Notes under the pieces: generated by a model | The model's database searches: none | Told to the model about the DNA's origin: nothing | What the model saw: only the letters and a program-made list of their open reading frames with translations | Shown: piece by piece, positions 13,447 through 21,700 of the stretch | Position numbering within the stretch: position 1 is the first letter of the stretch | Layout of the letters: every line of letters starts with the position of its first letter | Made by a program: the position numbers and the translations under genes | DNA from: a virus | Direction: 5' to 3' (one strand) | IMG/VR virus record: IMGVR_UViG_3300042540_000824 | Coordinates: 1-43,986 of that record | Length of the DNA stretch: 43,986 nucleotides

Positions 13447-15009
13447 ATGGCAACAATTCGCATCAAACGGTCTACGGGCAGCTCGGCGCCGACGACGCTG
13501 GCCAATGCCGAGTTGGCATTCGCTGAAGGCAGCGGCGTTTTGTTTATCGGCGTCGGCACCGGCGGCGCGGGCGGCTCTGCAACCACGGTCAACGCGATCG
13601 GCGGCACAGGGGCGTTCCTTGCACTCTCAGGCACTCAGACAGCCAGTGGCACCTACACGTTCTCGGGTGGCGTGACGTTCTCGTCCACGGTTGCCCTGGG
13701 TGCATCTGCCACGGCGACCACGCCGACATCGAGCGACAACTCCACGGCGATCGCCACGACTGCCTACGTAAAGGCCCAGAACTACCTGACTGCCAACCAG
13801 ACGGTCACGCTCTCTGGCGATGCCACGGGCAGCGGTACAACTGCAATCACGGTCACGGTGGCGAACGACGCAATCACGAATGCCAAGCTCGCCAACATGG
13901 CGACGGCGACGATCAAGGGTCGCGCGTCGGCGGGCACCGGCGACCCGGAGGATTTGTCGGCGAGCGCCGTGAAGACGCTGCTGGCGATCGTTCACACCGA
14001 CATCACCGATTTCGACACGGGCGTGCAGCAGAACCGCCTCGACCAGATGGCGGCCCCGACATCGGCTGTCTCGGTCAACTCGCAGAAACTCACGAACGTC
14101 GCCACTCCGACCGACGCGAACGACGCTGCTAACAAGGCATACGTGGACGCCGCTCGAAGCGGCCTTGATGTAAAACAGTCGGTGCGTGCGGCAACGACGG
14201 CCAGCATCACGCTGTCAGGCGAGCAGACCATCGACGGCGTGTCGGTTGTCGCCGGCGATCGAGTGCTAGTCAAAAATCAGTCGACGGGTAGCCAAAACGG
14301 CATCTACGTCTGTGCGGCCGGCTCATGGTCGCGAGCGACCGATGCAGACAGCGATGCCGAAGTCACGCCGGGGCTGTTCACGTTTGTTGAGGAGGGCACT
14401 GCGAACGCCGACAGCGGCTGGGTGCTCACGACCAATGGCTCGATCACGGTAGGAACCACGTCGCTGGCATTCGCTCAGTTCTCGGGGACCGGATCAATCA
14501 CGGCCGGAAACGGTCTGACGAAGACCGGCAGTACGCTTGACGTGGTCGGCACTTCGGATCGGATTACGGTCAACGCTGACAGCATTGACATTGCCTCGAC
14601 CTACGCGGGTCAAAACACGATCGTGACAGTTGGCACGATCACCAGCGGCACATGGAACGGCACCACGATCGCGGTGGCCAACGGTGGAACTGGCGGCACT
14701 GATGCCGCTACGGCCCGCACCAACCTCGGCCTGGTCATCGGCACCAACGTCCAGGCCTACGATGCCGAGCTCGCCGCCCTCGCAGGGCTGACAAGCGCGG
14801 CCGATAAAATGCCGTATTTCACCGGCACTGGCACGGCAGCGGTGGCCGACTTTACGACGTTCGCCCGCAACCTAGTCGACGATGTTGACGCCGCAGCCGG
14901 CCGCACGACCCTCGGCCTTGGCAGCATTGCCACGCAGGCGGCTAACAACGTGAGCATCACCGGCGGAAGTATTTCTGGAACGACGATTGATGGCGGAACG
15001 TTCAGCTAA
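13447..15009 (+). CDS. Tail fibre protein
   Basis: 520 residues, Thr/Ser/Gly/Ala-rich. The N-terminal ~45 residues (ATIRIKRSTGSSAPTTLANA then ELAFAEG) form a short module shared with genes at 15009, 15180 and, more loosely, 16747. The middle contains the fibre domain LTNVATPTDANDAANKAYVD, GLDVKQSVRAATTASITLSG, GDRVLVKNQSTGSQNGIYVC and WVLTTNGSITVGTTSLAFAQ. Later comes VANGGTGGTDAATARTNLGL, a signature of trimeric phage fibres. The C-terminus ends in GGSISGTTIDGGTFS without a chaperone domain. It probably forms a trimeric fibre that positions receptor-binding tips. Confidence 0.75.
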   Translation: MATIRIKRSTGSSAPTTLANAELAFAEGSGVLFIGVGTGGAGGSATTVNAIGGTGAFLALSGTQTASGTYTFSGGVTFSSTVALGASATATTPTSSDNSTAIATTAYVKAQNYLTANQTVTLSGDATGSGTTAITVTVANDAITNAKLANMATATIKGRASAGTGDPEDLSASAVKTLLAIVHTDITDFDTGVQQNRLDQMAAPTSAVSVNSQKLTNVATPTDANDAANKAYVDAARSGLDVKQSVRAATTASITLSGEQTIDGVSVVAGDRVLVKNQSTGSQNGIYVCAAGSWSRATDADSDAEVTPGLFTFVEEGTANADSGWVLTTNGSITVGTTSLAFAQFSGTGSITAGNGLTKTGSTLDVVGTSDRITVNADSIDIASTYAGQNTIVTVGTITSGTWNGTTIAVANGGTGGTDAATARTNLGLVIGTNVQAYDAELAALAGLTSAADKMPYFTGTGTAAVADFTTFARNLVDDVDAAAGRTTLGLGSIATQAANNVSITGGSISGTTIDGGTFS

Positions 15010-15176
15010 TGGCAACCATCAAAATCAAATCTTCCGACGCATCGGGAGCAGAGCCTAGCCCGCTCGCGGCTGGCGAACTGGCTCTGAACCGTGCGGACAA
15101 CGAACTGTTTTTTCTTGACGAGTCCGACAACATCGTGAGCATTGTCGCGATCGACTGCGGCGAGATCGTGGCATGA
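15009..15176 (+). CDS. 55-residue fibre-module protein (copy 1)
   Basis: Starts at a TAATG overlap with the fibre gene. It is made almost wholly of the module found at the N-terminus of the fibre: TIKIKSSDASGAEPSPLAAG, ELALNRADNELFFLDES, then a short tail ending in IDCGEIVA. The pattern recalls the N-terminal virion-attachment domain of major tropism determinant-like proteins. As a free small protein it might cap or seat fibres. Confidence 0.6.
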   Translation: MATIKIKSSDASGAEPSPLAAGELALNRADNELFFLDESDNIVSIVAIDCGEIVA

Positions 15177-15179
15177 CGC

Positions 15180-15422
15180 ATGGCAAGCACAATACAGATC
15201 AAGCGATCATCGACGCCGGGTGCGATTCCCTCGTCGCTCGTGGCTGGCGAGTTGGCACTGAACCGGGCGGACGGGGAACTCTACTACCTCGACGCCGCCG
15301 ATCAGATCGTAAGCCTGCTCGACATCGACTGCGGGGAGGTTGTTCCGGCCTCGCCAAGCGGCGGAAGCCTTACCCTGTGGCGGGCTGAATCACTGGACAG
15401 CAACTGGCATTGGAGCACGTAA
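15180..15422 (+). CDS. 80-residue fibre-module protein (copy 2)
   Basis: A clear tandem paralogue of the preceding gene: STIQIKRSSTPGAIPSSLVA, GELALNRADGELYYLDAADQ, then IDCGEVV in place of IDCGEIV, with an added C-terminal tail (GGSLTLWRAESLDSNWHWST). The two lie three bases apart and presumably arose by duplication. The tail offers a divergent surface that may contact a different partner. Confidence 0.6.
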   Translation: MASTIQIKRSSTPGAIPSSLVAGELALNRADGELYYLDAADQIVSLLDIDCGEVVPASPSGGSLTLWRAESLDSNWHWST

Positions 15423-15779
15423 ATGGCCCTTCCCAATCTCAACGCACCGACGAAGGTCGAAGGGAAAAACGCCGTCCAGGCTGTCGGCACCTCGGCCACG
15501 GCGATCGTCAGCAATTCGGCAGCCAGCAACAAAAGCGTTCGCGTCGTCGGACTGTGGGTAGCCAATGTCGACGGCAGCGCCGCCTGCGACCTGACAGTTG
15601 ACGTGTTTGACGGCACCACGGCTCGCAAGATGGCCAGCACGGTGAGTGTGCCCGCCGACGCGACGCTGGAGGTAATCGGCCAGCGGCCGCTGTATCTGGA
15701 AGAGGGCGACAGCCTCCGCCTGACGGCTTCGGCCTCTGGCGACCTGGAGGCTGTCTGCTCGTTTGAAGAGATTTCCTGA
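15423..15779 (+). CDS. Beta-sandwich virion protein (paralogue of the 20235 gene)
   Basis: 118 residues that directly abut the previous stop. Strand-rich sequence: NKSVRVVGLWVANVDGSAAC, then KMASTVSVPADATLEVIGQR, LYLEEGDSLRLTASASGDLE, ending CSFEEIS. The protein at 20235-20606 shares VANVDGSAA, ASTVSVPADAT, LWLEED and CSYLELS in the same order. Such small beta-sandwich proteins often decorate virions or sit at fibre bases. Host-contact or decoration is inferred. Confidence 0.6.
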   Translation: MALPNLNAPTKVEGKNAVQAVGTSATAIVSNSAASNKSVRVVGLWVANVDGSAACDLTVDVFDGTTARKMASTVSVPADATLEVIGQRPLYLEEGDSLRLTASASGDLEAVCSFEEIS

Positions 15780-15808
15780 CCGACCCCACCTCACAACGGT
15801 AGCGCACC

Positions 15809-16600
15809 ATGTCTATCCGCTCTAACGGCAGCTACATCGGTTTTTCGCGGACGACCACGCTGTCGCAGGGTTCCGCGTCTGGCATCTGGGATCTGCGAAC
15901 GGCGGAACGGCAGCAGCGGGCGGCCGCGTGGCCGCAATTCTTTCCAGACACATTTTTTTCTAGCGTGTCGCTTCTCCTCCACATGGACGGCAGCAACGGG
16001 TCGACGACGTTCACGGACTCGTCTTCGAACGGCGTGTCGATGACGGCATCGGCGTCCAACGCAACAATCACTACAGCCCAGAGCAGGTTCGGCGGCGCAA
16101 GCGCATCGTTCGCTGGAACAAACGGCAGAGTCAGCGGTTCCAACTCGTCGCTGTTTCAGTTTGGCACGGGCGACTTTACTGTCGAAATGTTTGTGCGAGT
16201 GTCCTCGTCGGGTGCGTACCAGACGTTTTTTACAACACGCAGCAGCAACACAGGAGAAGACGGCAATGCTATCTGGGTTGGACTAGACACCGGAACACTT
16301 ACGCCGATTGTCTTCAAAAATGCGCTCATAGCTGCCTCCAGCATCGCTTTGGCGGCAAACACATGGAGCCATCTGGCTGTGTCGCGAACGAGCGGCACGC
16401 TCAGGATGTTTGTCGATGGCGTACAGGCTGCCTCCGTCTCGGACTCAACAAACTTCACAGTCGGACATCCCACGCTCGGGTATACGCTCGCAAGCGAGCA
16501 TCCGCTGACGGGGCAGATCGACGAGTTGCGAGTCACCAAGGGGGTTTCGCGCTACACAGGCGGGTTCACTCCACCTACCGCCGCATTCCCCGACGCATGA
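15809..16600 (+). CDS. LamG/concanavalin-like lectin domain adhesin
   Basis: 263 residues. An N-terminal attachment region with GSASGIWDLRTAERQQRAAA is typical of small phage adhesins. Residues ~55-263 are a LamG-type (laminin G / concanavalin A-like) domain: VSLLLHMDGSNGSTTFTDSS, FGTGDFTVEMFVRV, NTWSHLAVSRTSGTLRMFVD, then GQIDELRVTKGVSRY and FTPPTAAFP. This fold binds sugars on cell surfaces. With the neighbouring propeller and collagen genes it makes a set of alternative glycan-binding tips. Confidence 0.75.
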   Translation: MSIRSNGSYIGFSRTTTLSQGSASGIWDLRTAERQQRAAAWPQFFPDTFFSSVSLLLHMDGSNGSTTFTDSSSNGVSMTASASNATITTAQSRFGGASASFAGTNGRVSGSNSSLFQFGTGDFTVEMFVRVSSSGAYQTFFTTRSSNTGEDGNAIWVGLDTGTLTPIVFKNALIAASSIALAANTWSHLAVSRTSGTLRMFVDGVQAASVSDSTNFTVGHPTLGYTLASEHPLTGQIDELRVTKGVSRYTGGFTPPTAAFPDA

Positions 16601-16725
16601 ACAATGACGCCTTCGCCGCCGCGCTGGTTCTCGCCGCCATCCCCGTAGGAATGGCGAGCGGCGTGTTTGGCGTTTGGCTGGTCCGCTGGTCCGTGGCGTG
16701 GTTTCTCGCCCCCTACTCGCCCTGA
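16597..16725 (+). CDS. 42-residue membrane protein inside the adhesion cassette
   Basis: Coupled to the lectin gene by ATGA. Nearly the whole protein is hydrophobic (AFAAALVLAAIPVGMASGVF then WLVRWSVAWFLA), compatible with one long or two short membrane helices. A membrane protein is out of place among virion adhesins; it might alter the host envelope or act as a small lysis or exclusion peptide. No family recognised. Confidence 0.5.
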   Translation: MNNDAFAAALVLAAIPVGMASGVFGVWLVRWSVAWFLAPYSP

Positions 16726-16746
16726 GTTCGCTACACAACAAACCTA

Positions 16747-17964
16747 ATGCCGCGCGTCCAAAACAAACGAGGCACCGCCGCTAACCTCGCGAGCGTCAAT
16801 CCGACGCCAGCGGCGGGGGAGGTCATTTGGGAGAGTGACACCAACCGGCTGAAGATTGGTAACGGCACTGACGCCTACACCTCGCTCGCCTACGTTGGTG
16901 CGAACAGCCCGACGTTCACGGGGCAAGTGACAGTAGCGGCAGGCAGCGCGTCGGCTCCTGCGATCACGCCGACCGGGGACGCAAACACCGGACTATTGTT
17001 TCCTGCCGCTGACACCGTGGCGATTTCGACCGGCGGATCGGAGCGAGTGCGAGTTAGGGACAACGGCGTTGTGCGCTATGTTCCGATCGCGACCGAGCCA
17101 TCCACCGCAGAGGCCGGCGACCTGTACTACCACTCTGGTTTGCGGCGAATGCGGATATACAACGGATTCCGGTGGCAGAGCCTCGCCGTGGCGGGTCAGG
17201 AGTGGAATGTGTCGGCCGCGTCGTTTGTGAGAAGTTTCAGCGTTGGGTCGCAGGAGGCCACGCCGCTTGGGATTTTTTTCAAGCCGGATGGCCTCAAATT
17301 GTTCGTTGTTGGCAACACCTCCGACAGCGTGCATGAGTATCACCTGACGATTGCGTGGGACATTTCGACGGCTGCCTTCTCGCAGTCGTTCAGCGTGCAA
17401 ACGCAGGACACCAGCCCAACAGGGTTGTCGTTTAGGACTGACGGCACAAAAATGTACATCGCTGGCGACACAGGCAACGACATCAACGAGTACACCCTCA
17501 GCACTGCGTGGGATATTTCCACTGCGTCGTATGCGCAGGCATACATAATTAACGCGCAGGAATCCAGCATGTCTGGGATCTACTTCCGCGCGGACGGCCT
17601 TAAGGTCTACATGACAGGAGTCGCGAGCGACAACGTAAACGAATATACGCTGTCGTCCGCGTGGGATATCTCTACTGCCACGTTTGTTCAAGCGCTTAGC
17701 GTGGCTTCGCAGGAGACGCAGCCGCAGGGCGTGTTTTTCAAGCCCGATGGCAGGCGGATGTACATCGTGGGGAATATTGGCGACGACGTGACGGAGTATG
17801 ACCTGTCGACAGCGTGGAACATTTCTACTGCGGTCTACAACACCGAGCGGAGCGTGCAGGCTCAAGACAATGATCCGCGATGTGTTTATTTCCGCCCGGA
17901 TGGGCTGGCGATGTACATCGTCGGCACTCAAAACGACCAAGTCCACCAATACACTCTCCAGTAG
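16747..17964 (+). CDS. Five-bladed beta-propeller fibre tip protein
   Basis: 405 residues. The N-terminal ~50 residues resemble a fibre-base module (PRVQNKRGTAANLASVNPTP, GEVIWESDTNRLKIGNGTDA). Residues ~55-150 are a fibre shaft (SPTFTGQVTVAAGSASAPAI, GLRRMRIYNGFRWQSL). From ~151 to the end there are five tandem units of 51 residues with the core P-x-G-x-x-F-x-x-DG, then EYxLSxAWDIST. The last unit is half length and its missing half (EWNVSAASFVRSFSV) is found at the start, the 'velcro' closure of a circular propeller. It is probably a receptor- or glycan-binding tip. Confidence 0.7.
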   Translation: MPRVQNKRGTAANLASVNPTPAAGEVIWESDTNRLKIGNGTDAYTSLAYVGANSPTFTGQVTVAAGSASAPAITPTGDANTGLLFPAADTVAISTGGSERVRVRDNGVVRYVPIATEPSTAEAGDLYYHSGLRRMRIYNGFRWQSLAVAGQEWNVSAASFVRSFSVGSQEATPLGIFFKPDGLKLFVVGNTSDSVHEYHLTIAWDISTAAFSQSFSVQTQDTSPTGLSFRTDGTKMYIAGDTGNDINEYTLSTAWDISTASYAQAYIINAQESSMSGIYFRADGLKVYMTGVASDNVNEYTLSSAWDISTATFVQALSVASQETQPQGVFFKPDGRRMYIVGNIGDDVTEYDLSTAWNISTAVYNTERSVQAQDNDPRCVYFRPDGLAMYIVGTQNDQVHQYTLQ

Positions 17965-17973
17965 GACCCAGCC

Positions 17974-18288
17974 ATGCCGATCCCAACGCTTCTCGCCGCC
18001 AGCCCTACGTCGATCAACGCCACCTATGACAAAATCTGGGTGGAGGAAATTGTCATCTCAGCCCCGACGCTGGGCGGTGACGCCACGGCCCGCGTGCGGC
18101 TCAGGAAGTTCCGGTCGACCGACGACGGCGGCGAGTTCGCTCCCGACGCTGGCGAGTGGCTCCAGGTCGACAGCCTGCTCGCCGGTGCCGAGTCCGATCC
18201 CGACCTTGCGGCGGTGGTCGGCAGTTTGATGGCGTATGTGGCGAAAGTCGGCATTGAACAGGGCGTGATCGCGCCGCCTGCCGAGTAG
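17974..18288 (+). CDS. Hypothetical virion-cassette protein
   Basis: 104 residues. The first half is strand-rich (INATYDKIWVEEIVISAPTL, ATARVRLRKFRSTDDGGEF) and the second half helical (DLAAVVGSLMAYVAKVGIEQ). No domain recognised. It lies between the propeller gene and a small helical gene in the same transcription direction with short gaps, so co-expression with the adhesins is likely. Confidence 0.55.
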   Translation: MPIPTLLAASPTSINATYDKIWVEEIVISAPTLGGDATARVRLRKFRSTDDGGEFAPDAGEWLQVDSLLAGAESDPDLAAVVGSLMAYVAKVGIEQGVIAPPAE

Positions 18289-18307
18289 TTCTCTACACCA
18301 GCAACGT

Positions 18308-18526
18308 ATGGCTACCGCGATCCTCCGCTTCGACCTTTCCGACGCCGACGACGAGCGAGAACACCGCTACGCCCTTGCAGGCCGTGAGGCTCTGATCGCT
18401 CTGGAGACGATCCGCGAGGCGATCCGACAGAGGCTCAAATACGGCGAACTCGGCGAGGAGGCCCGGCGGGAACTAGAGGCGCTCCGCGAGGGGTTGCCGC
18501 ATGAGTTGATAGAGTTGCTGGTGTGA
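18308..18526 (+). CDS. 72-residue helical hypothetical protein
   Basis: Highly charged and helical (ALAGREALIALETIREAIRQ, GELGEEARRELEALREGLPH), likely a small coiled coil or helical bundle. No known family recognised. It ends the first half of the adhesion cassette; a likely promoter follows. Confidence 0.5.
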   Translation: MATAILRFDLSDADDEREHRYALAGREALIALETIREAIRQRLKYGELGEEARRELEALREGLPHELIELLV

Positions 18527-18560
18527 CCCTACTCACCTTAGAGAGAGTCGGGAAAAGGCA

Positions 18561-18588
18561 TTGCGCCGCCTTGCCTGCCGGGTAGAAT
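18561..18588 (+). promoter_or_regulatory. Candidate sigma70-type promoter
   Basis: TTGCGC (18561-18566), 16 bases, then TAGAAT (18583-18588), located in the gap before the DUF551-like gene. Transcription from about 18595 would give that gene its own short leader with the AAAGGAAGG ribosome site. The -35 is only partly consensus. Confidence 0.4.
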
Positions 18589-18612
18589 GACTCCCCGAAA
18601 GGAAGGCTAACC

Positions 18613-18864
18613 ATGGACGTTCAATGGATTCCGGTGAGCGAGCGACTGCCGGAAATCCCTGTTCTGGCTGTCACTGTGAACGTGTTGGCCGCCCACGCAG
18701 AGTATGACCTGACAATGGCCGGGTTTGTGCCGACTGGAAATGCCAAGACCTCGCCCGCGTCTTTTCTCGGCAGTGACGACGGTGGGCCATTCTTCAAAAG
18801 CATGATCAACGGCAGGCGATTGAGTGTCACCCACTGGATGCCGCTGCCAGAGCCACCCGCCTGA
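18613..18864 (+). CDS. DUF551-like protein
   Basis: 83 residues. WIPVSERLPEIPVLAVTVNV at the start and SVTHWMPLPEPPA at the end are the two hallmark ends of the small DUF551 family, frequent in phages and prophages and without a settled function. It has its own candidate promoter and is flanked by gaps, which is the style of an added 'moron' gene. Confidence 0.75.
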   Translation: MDVQWIPVSERLPEIPVLAVTVNVLAAHAEYDLTMAGFVPTGNAKTSPASFLGSDDGGPFFKSMINGRRLSVTHWMPLPEPPA

Positions 18865-19088
18865 GTTGCGCTATAGCACCAGAGTACGGCAATCGCAAAT
18901 TGCGATACCGTTACGAAACCGCGAGATGCCCAAAGGCCCGCCGCCAGCACTTGCCCCAAAGTCTCGCGAGCCAGAGACCCGTCAATCCTCACGGGCCTGA
19001 ACGACCCTACTGCCGTCAGGTGAGGCCGGAGGCCACACCCCCTGCTGACGAGGCGGTCGGCCGCTGAAAATCCGGCACGAGGTCGCCC
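18865..19088. other. 224-base gap with a palindrome and the late-gap motif
   Basis: No gene with a credible start is seen. ATCGCAA-A-TTGCGAT (18892-18906) is a perfect 7-bp inverted repeat around one base and could be a protein-binding site. CCACACCCCCT (19033-19043) is the motif also found at 8301 and 24426. No tRNA fold found. Confidence 0.4.
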
Positions 19089-20225
19089 ATGCCGTTTTTT
19101 TCGCTGCCGTCTGGTGGTTCGCCCGTACTCGCCGGCAACGGAGCCCCCACGGGGGCACTTGGCAACGTCGGCGACCTGTACCTCGACACCTCGAGCAAGC
19201 TGCTCTACGGCCCCAAGACGATCAGCGGCTGGGGCAACGGCCTCGACCTGAGCCAGGGCCCCGCCGGGCCGTCCGGGCCCACAGGCAGCACCGGGCCTCA
19301 GTCGATGATCACGGGGCCCACGGGCGGCTTCGCAACCGTCGCGGTGGGCACCGTAGCGACCGGCAGCTCGGCGAGCGTGACGGTTACCGGAACGACATCG
19401 ACTCGCACTCTCAACTTTGTGATCCCGTTCATCACGGGACCCACAGGCGCTCAGTCGACTGTCACGGGCCCCACGGGCGCGACGGCTCCGGCGTCGACGC
19501 TGTCAGTTGGCAACGTCTCGACCGGAGCCGCTGCCGTGACGATCACCGGCGTGGCGCCGTCGCAGACGCTGAACTTTACGCTGCCGTTTGTCACCGGGCC
19601 CACGGGCGGCCCGGCCAACATTTCGATCGGCAGCGTCAGCACCGGCACGGCCGCCGTGTCGATCACCGGCACAGCGCCAAACTACACACTTGATTTCACG
19701 ATCCCCTCTGTCACCGGACCGCAGGGCCAGGTCGGGCCTACCGGCGCCGCCTCGGCCGTCACGGGACCGTCGGGGCCGCCAGGCGCTGGCTTGCAAATCC
19801 TCGGCAGCGTGACCGGCTTCGCTGATCTTCCGACCGGCTACACCGGCGCGGCCGGAGACGCCTACATCACGACCAACGATGGCGGCCTCAACATCTGGGA
19901 CGGTGCAGCGTGGAACGATGTCGGCCAGATCGTCGGCCCTACCGGCGCCCAAGGCAATTCGATCACGGGACCCACAGGCGCCCAAGGCAATTCAATCACG
20001 GGACCAACGGGCGCCCAAGGCGATTCTATTGTCGGGCCCACGGGCGCGCAGGGTAACTCGATCACTGGCCCTACGGGCGCCCAGGGCAACGCATCGACTG
20101 TGCCGGGCCCCACGGGCGCCTCTGGCGAATCAATCACGGGACCCACGGGCGCCGCATCGACTGTGACGGGGCCCACAGGCCCTGCAGCCGGGTCGCCCGT
20201 CGGCCTTATCCTCGCTCTCGGTTAG
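19089..20225 (+). CDS. Collagen-like fibre protein
   Basis: 378 residues. It alternates short collagen-type Gly-X-Y runs (GPAGPSGPTGSTGP, GPTGAQG) with about three ~45-residue beta modules of the form VGxVxTGxxAxVTITGxxxxx ending TLNFxIP. A globular insert near 235-275 (GFADLPTGYTGAAGDAY, LNIWDGAAWNDVG) may set the trimer register. The second half is a pure Gly-Pro-Thr repeat array encoded by 33-bp DNA repeats. The protein ends GSPVGLILALG. Collagen-like phage proteins trimerise as fibres. Repeat number can change by slippage, giving fibre-length variation. Confidence 0.75.
   Translation: MPFFSLPSGGSPVLAGNGAPTGALGNVGDLYLDTSSKLLYGPKTISGWGNGLDLSQGPAGPSGPTGSTGPQSMITGPTGGFATVAVGTVATGSSASVTVTGTTSTRTLNFVIPFITGPTGAQSTVTGPTGATAPASTLSVGNVSTGAAAVTITGVAPSQTLNFTLPFVTGPTGGPANISIGSVSTGTAAVSITGTAPNYTLDFTIPSVTGPQGQVGPTGAASAVTGPSGPPGAGLQILGSVTGFADLPTGYTGAAGDAYITTNDGGLNIWDGAAWNDVGQIVGPTGAQGNSITGPTGAQGNSITGPTGAQGDSIVGPTGAQGNSITGPTGAQGNASTVPGPTGASGESITGPTGAASTVTGPTGPAAGSPVGLILALG
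19932..20096 (+). repeat. Five tandem 33-bp coding repeats
   Basis: Units at 19932, 19965, 19998, 20031 and 20064 each encode an 11-residue block of the form (V/T)GPTGAQGNSI, with the last ending in NAS. The first two are almost identical at DNA level; later ones carry mostly silent changes. Such arrays can expand or contract. Confidence 0.75.
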
Positions 20226-20234
20226 GAGTGACCC

Positions 20235-20606
20235 ATGGCAAACATCGTCGGCCCAACAAACATCACGCCCAAGACGACCATGCTCCGCAGCGTGACCGGG
20301 GCCACCGGTACGGTAGTGGTCAACAACGCCGCCGCCTCGGGCAAGGCCATTCAGATCGTCAGCCTCTACGCAGCCAACGTCGACGGCAGCGCTGCCGTTG
20401 ACGTGACGGTCAAGATGCACGACCAGGACGACGGCGCCGGCAACGGCACAGCGATCGCCAGCACCGTTAGCGTGCCGGCCGATGCCACCGTGATCATCGT
20501 CGACAAAAACTCGCAATTGTGGCTGGAGGAAGACCGCTCAATCGTGGTCACCCCCTCGGCCAGCAATGACATCGAGATCGTTTGCAGCTACCTCGAGCTG
20601 TCGTGA
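20235..20606 (+). CDS. Beta-sandwich virion protein (paralogue of the 15423 gene)
   Basis: 123 residues with AGGAGTGA upstream. Shares the ordered motifs AANVDGSAAVDVTV, ASTVSVPADATVIIVD, LWLEEDRSIVVTPSASNDIE and VCSYLELS with the 15423-15779 protein, and has an eight-residue insertion (DDGAGNGT). The two copies bracket the lectin, propeller and collagen genes, which suggests each partners a different fibre type. The stop overlaps the next start (GTGA). Confidence 0.6.
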   Translation: MANIVGPTNITPKTTMLRSVTGATGTVVVNNAAASGKAIQIVSLYAANVDGSAAVDVTVKMHDQDDGAGNGTAIASTVSVPADATVIIVDKNSQLWLEEDRSIVVTPSASNDIEIVCSYLELS

Positions 20607-21700
20607 TAGACCACCTCTCAGCCCTCGCCGTCCACGCCTATTACGCCGGCGAGCTCGACACCGGCCGCCGCGCCTGCGATCGGTTGCTGTCGATGCCGCT
20701 GGCACCGGAGGTCGAGATGCAGGTGCGGAACAACCGCCTGTGGTATCAGACGCCGCTGGCCGAGCTGGCCGACTGCCGCTTCCACCGCATCGACGTGGAG
20801 CCGGCCCACGAAGGCTGGAGCCTGTTCAACCCGACCCTGCTCGAGCACCAGGGCGAGCTGCTCGGCATCGTGCGGTCGAGCAACTACCAGATCATCGACG
20901 GCCGCTACGTGATGCCCACGGCCGACGGCAACACGATCCGCACCGACAACCTGCTCCTGCGGTTTGCCGACGATCTCACGATCCGCAGCTGCAAGGCAAT
21001 CCGCGAGCCCGACTACCCGACGACCGACTACCCGGTGACCGGCCTAGAGGACTGCCGCCTCCGCCATACCCAAACGGGTATAGGCGTGTCGGCCACCGTC
21101 CGGAATGCGGCCCCGTTCGACGGCCGCTGCCGCATCGGCGTGGCGGATCTCGACATCGACCAGGCGGCCATGAGCGATCTGGTGATCCTCGACAGCCTGT
21201 CGACCCAAGAGCATGAGAAGAACTGGATGCCGCTGGAGGGCGGCCCGCTGCATGGCGGCTGGCTTTATGCCGTATCGCATGGCGGCCATGGGGTGACGGC
21301 CGACCCCGACCCGCGGCTCGCCGGTGCCTACCTGCTCCACCAGCGTGGCGGGTCGCCGCAGATTGCCAACCGTTTTCGCGGCGGCGGCCAGGCCGTGGCG
21401 TTTCGCGATGGCTACCTCGCCGTCATCCATGAGGTGGCCAGCATCGGGAGCCACAGGGCCTACGAGCACCGCCTGCTCTGGCTGGACAATTCGCTCGTCC
21501 TGCGGCGGATGTCGCGGCCGTTCGCATTTCGCGAATGCCGGGCCATTGAGTTCGCCGCAGGGCTGGCGGTGGTTGGCGAGCGTGTGGTGATGTCGTTCGG
21601 CGTGCGAGACGCCGAAGCGTGGCTCGTGGAACTGCCGGCAGACGCCGCCGAGGCCATGCTCGATGACGTTCCGAGAACGACTGACGCAGACGCTGGTTGA
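20603..21700 (+). CDS. Glycosidase/phosphorylase-like propeller protein with helical N-terminus
   Basis: 365 residues from a GTG overlapping the previous stop. The first ~50 residues are TPR-like helices (LAVHAYYAGELDTGRRACDR). The rest resembles GH43/GH130-type five-bladed propellers: EGWSLFNPTLLEHQGELLGI, VTGLEDCRLRHTQTGIGVSA, EKNWMPLEGGPLHGGWLYAV, GQAVAFRDGYLAVIHEV and RECRAIEFAAGLAVVGERVV. Relatives are often encoded next to glycosyltransferases. It may trim or phosphorolyse a surface glycan or simply bind one. The exact family is uncertain. It overlaps the next gene by 38 bases, so the two are tightly co-translated. Confidence 0.5.
   Translation: MIDHLSALAVHAYYAGELDTGRRACDRLLSMPLAPEVEMQVRNNRLWYQTPLAELADCRFHRIDVEPAHEGWSLFNPTLLEHQGELLGIVRSSNYQIIDGRYVMPTADGNTIRTDNLLLRFADDLTIRSCKAIREPDYPTTDYPVTGLEDCRLRHTQTGIGVSATVRNAAPFDGRCRIGVADLDIDQAAMSDLVILDSLSTQEHEKNWMPLEGGPLHGGWLYAVSHGGHGVTADPDPRLAGAYLLHQRGGSPQIANRFRGGGQAVAFRDGYLAVIHEVASIGSHRAYEHRLLWLDNSLVLRRMSRPFAFRECRAIEFAAGLAVVGERVVMSFGVRDAEAWLVELPADAAEAMLDDVPRTTDADAG

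Noticed and set aside
18865-19088. tRNA gene in the gap
   Set aside because: No acceptor stem, T-loop GTTCGA-type motif or CCA-compatible end could be assembled.
19932-20096. Non-coding satellite or CRISPR repeats
   Set aside because: Units are exact multiples of three, in frame and encode collagen-type Gly-Pro-Thr blocks.
13447-20225. Diversity-generating retroelement suggested by tropism-determinant-like N-terminal modules
   Set aside because: No reverse transcriptase, template repeat or accessory gene found on either strand in the window.
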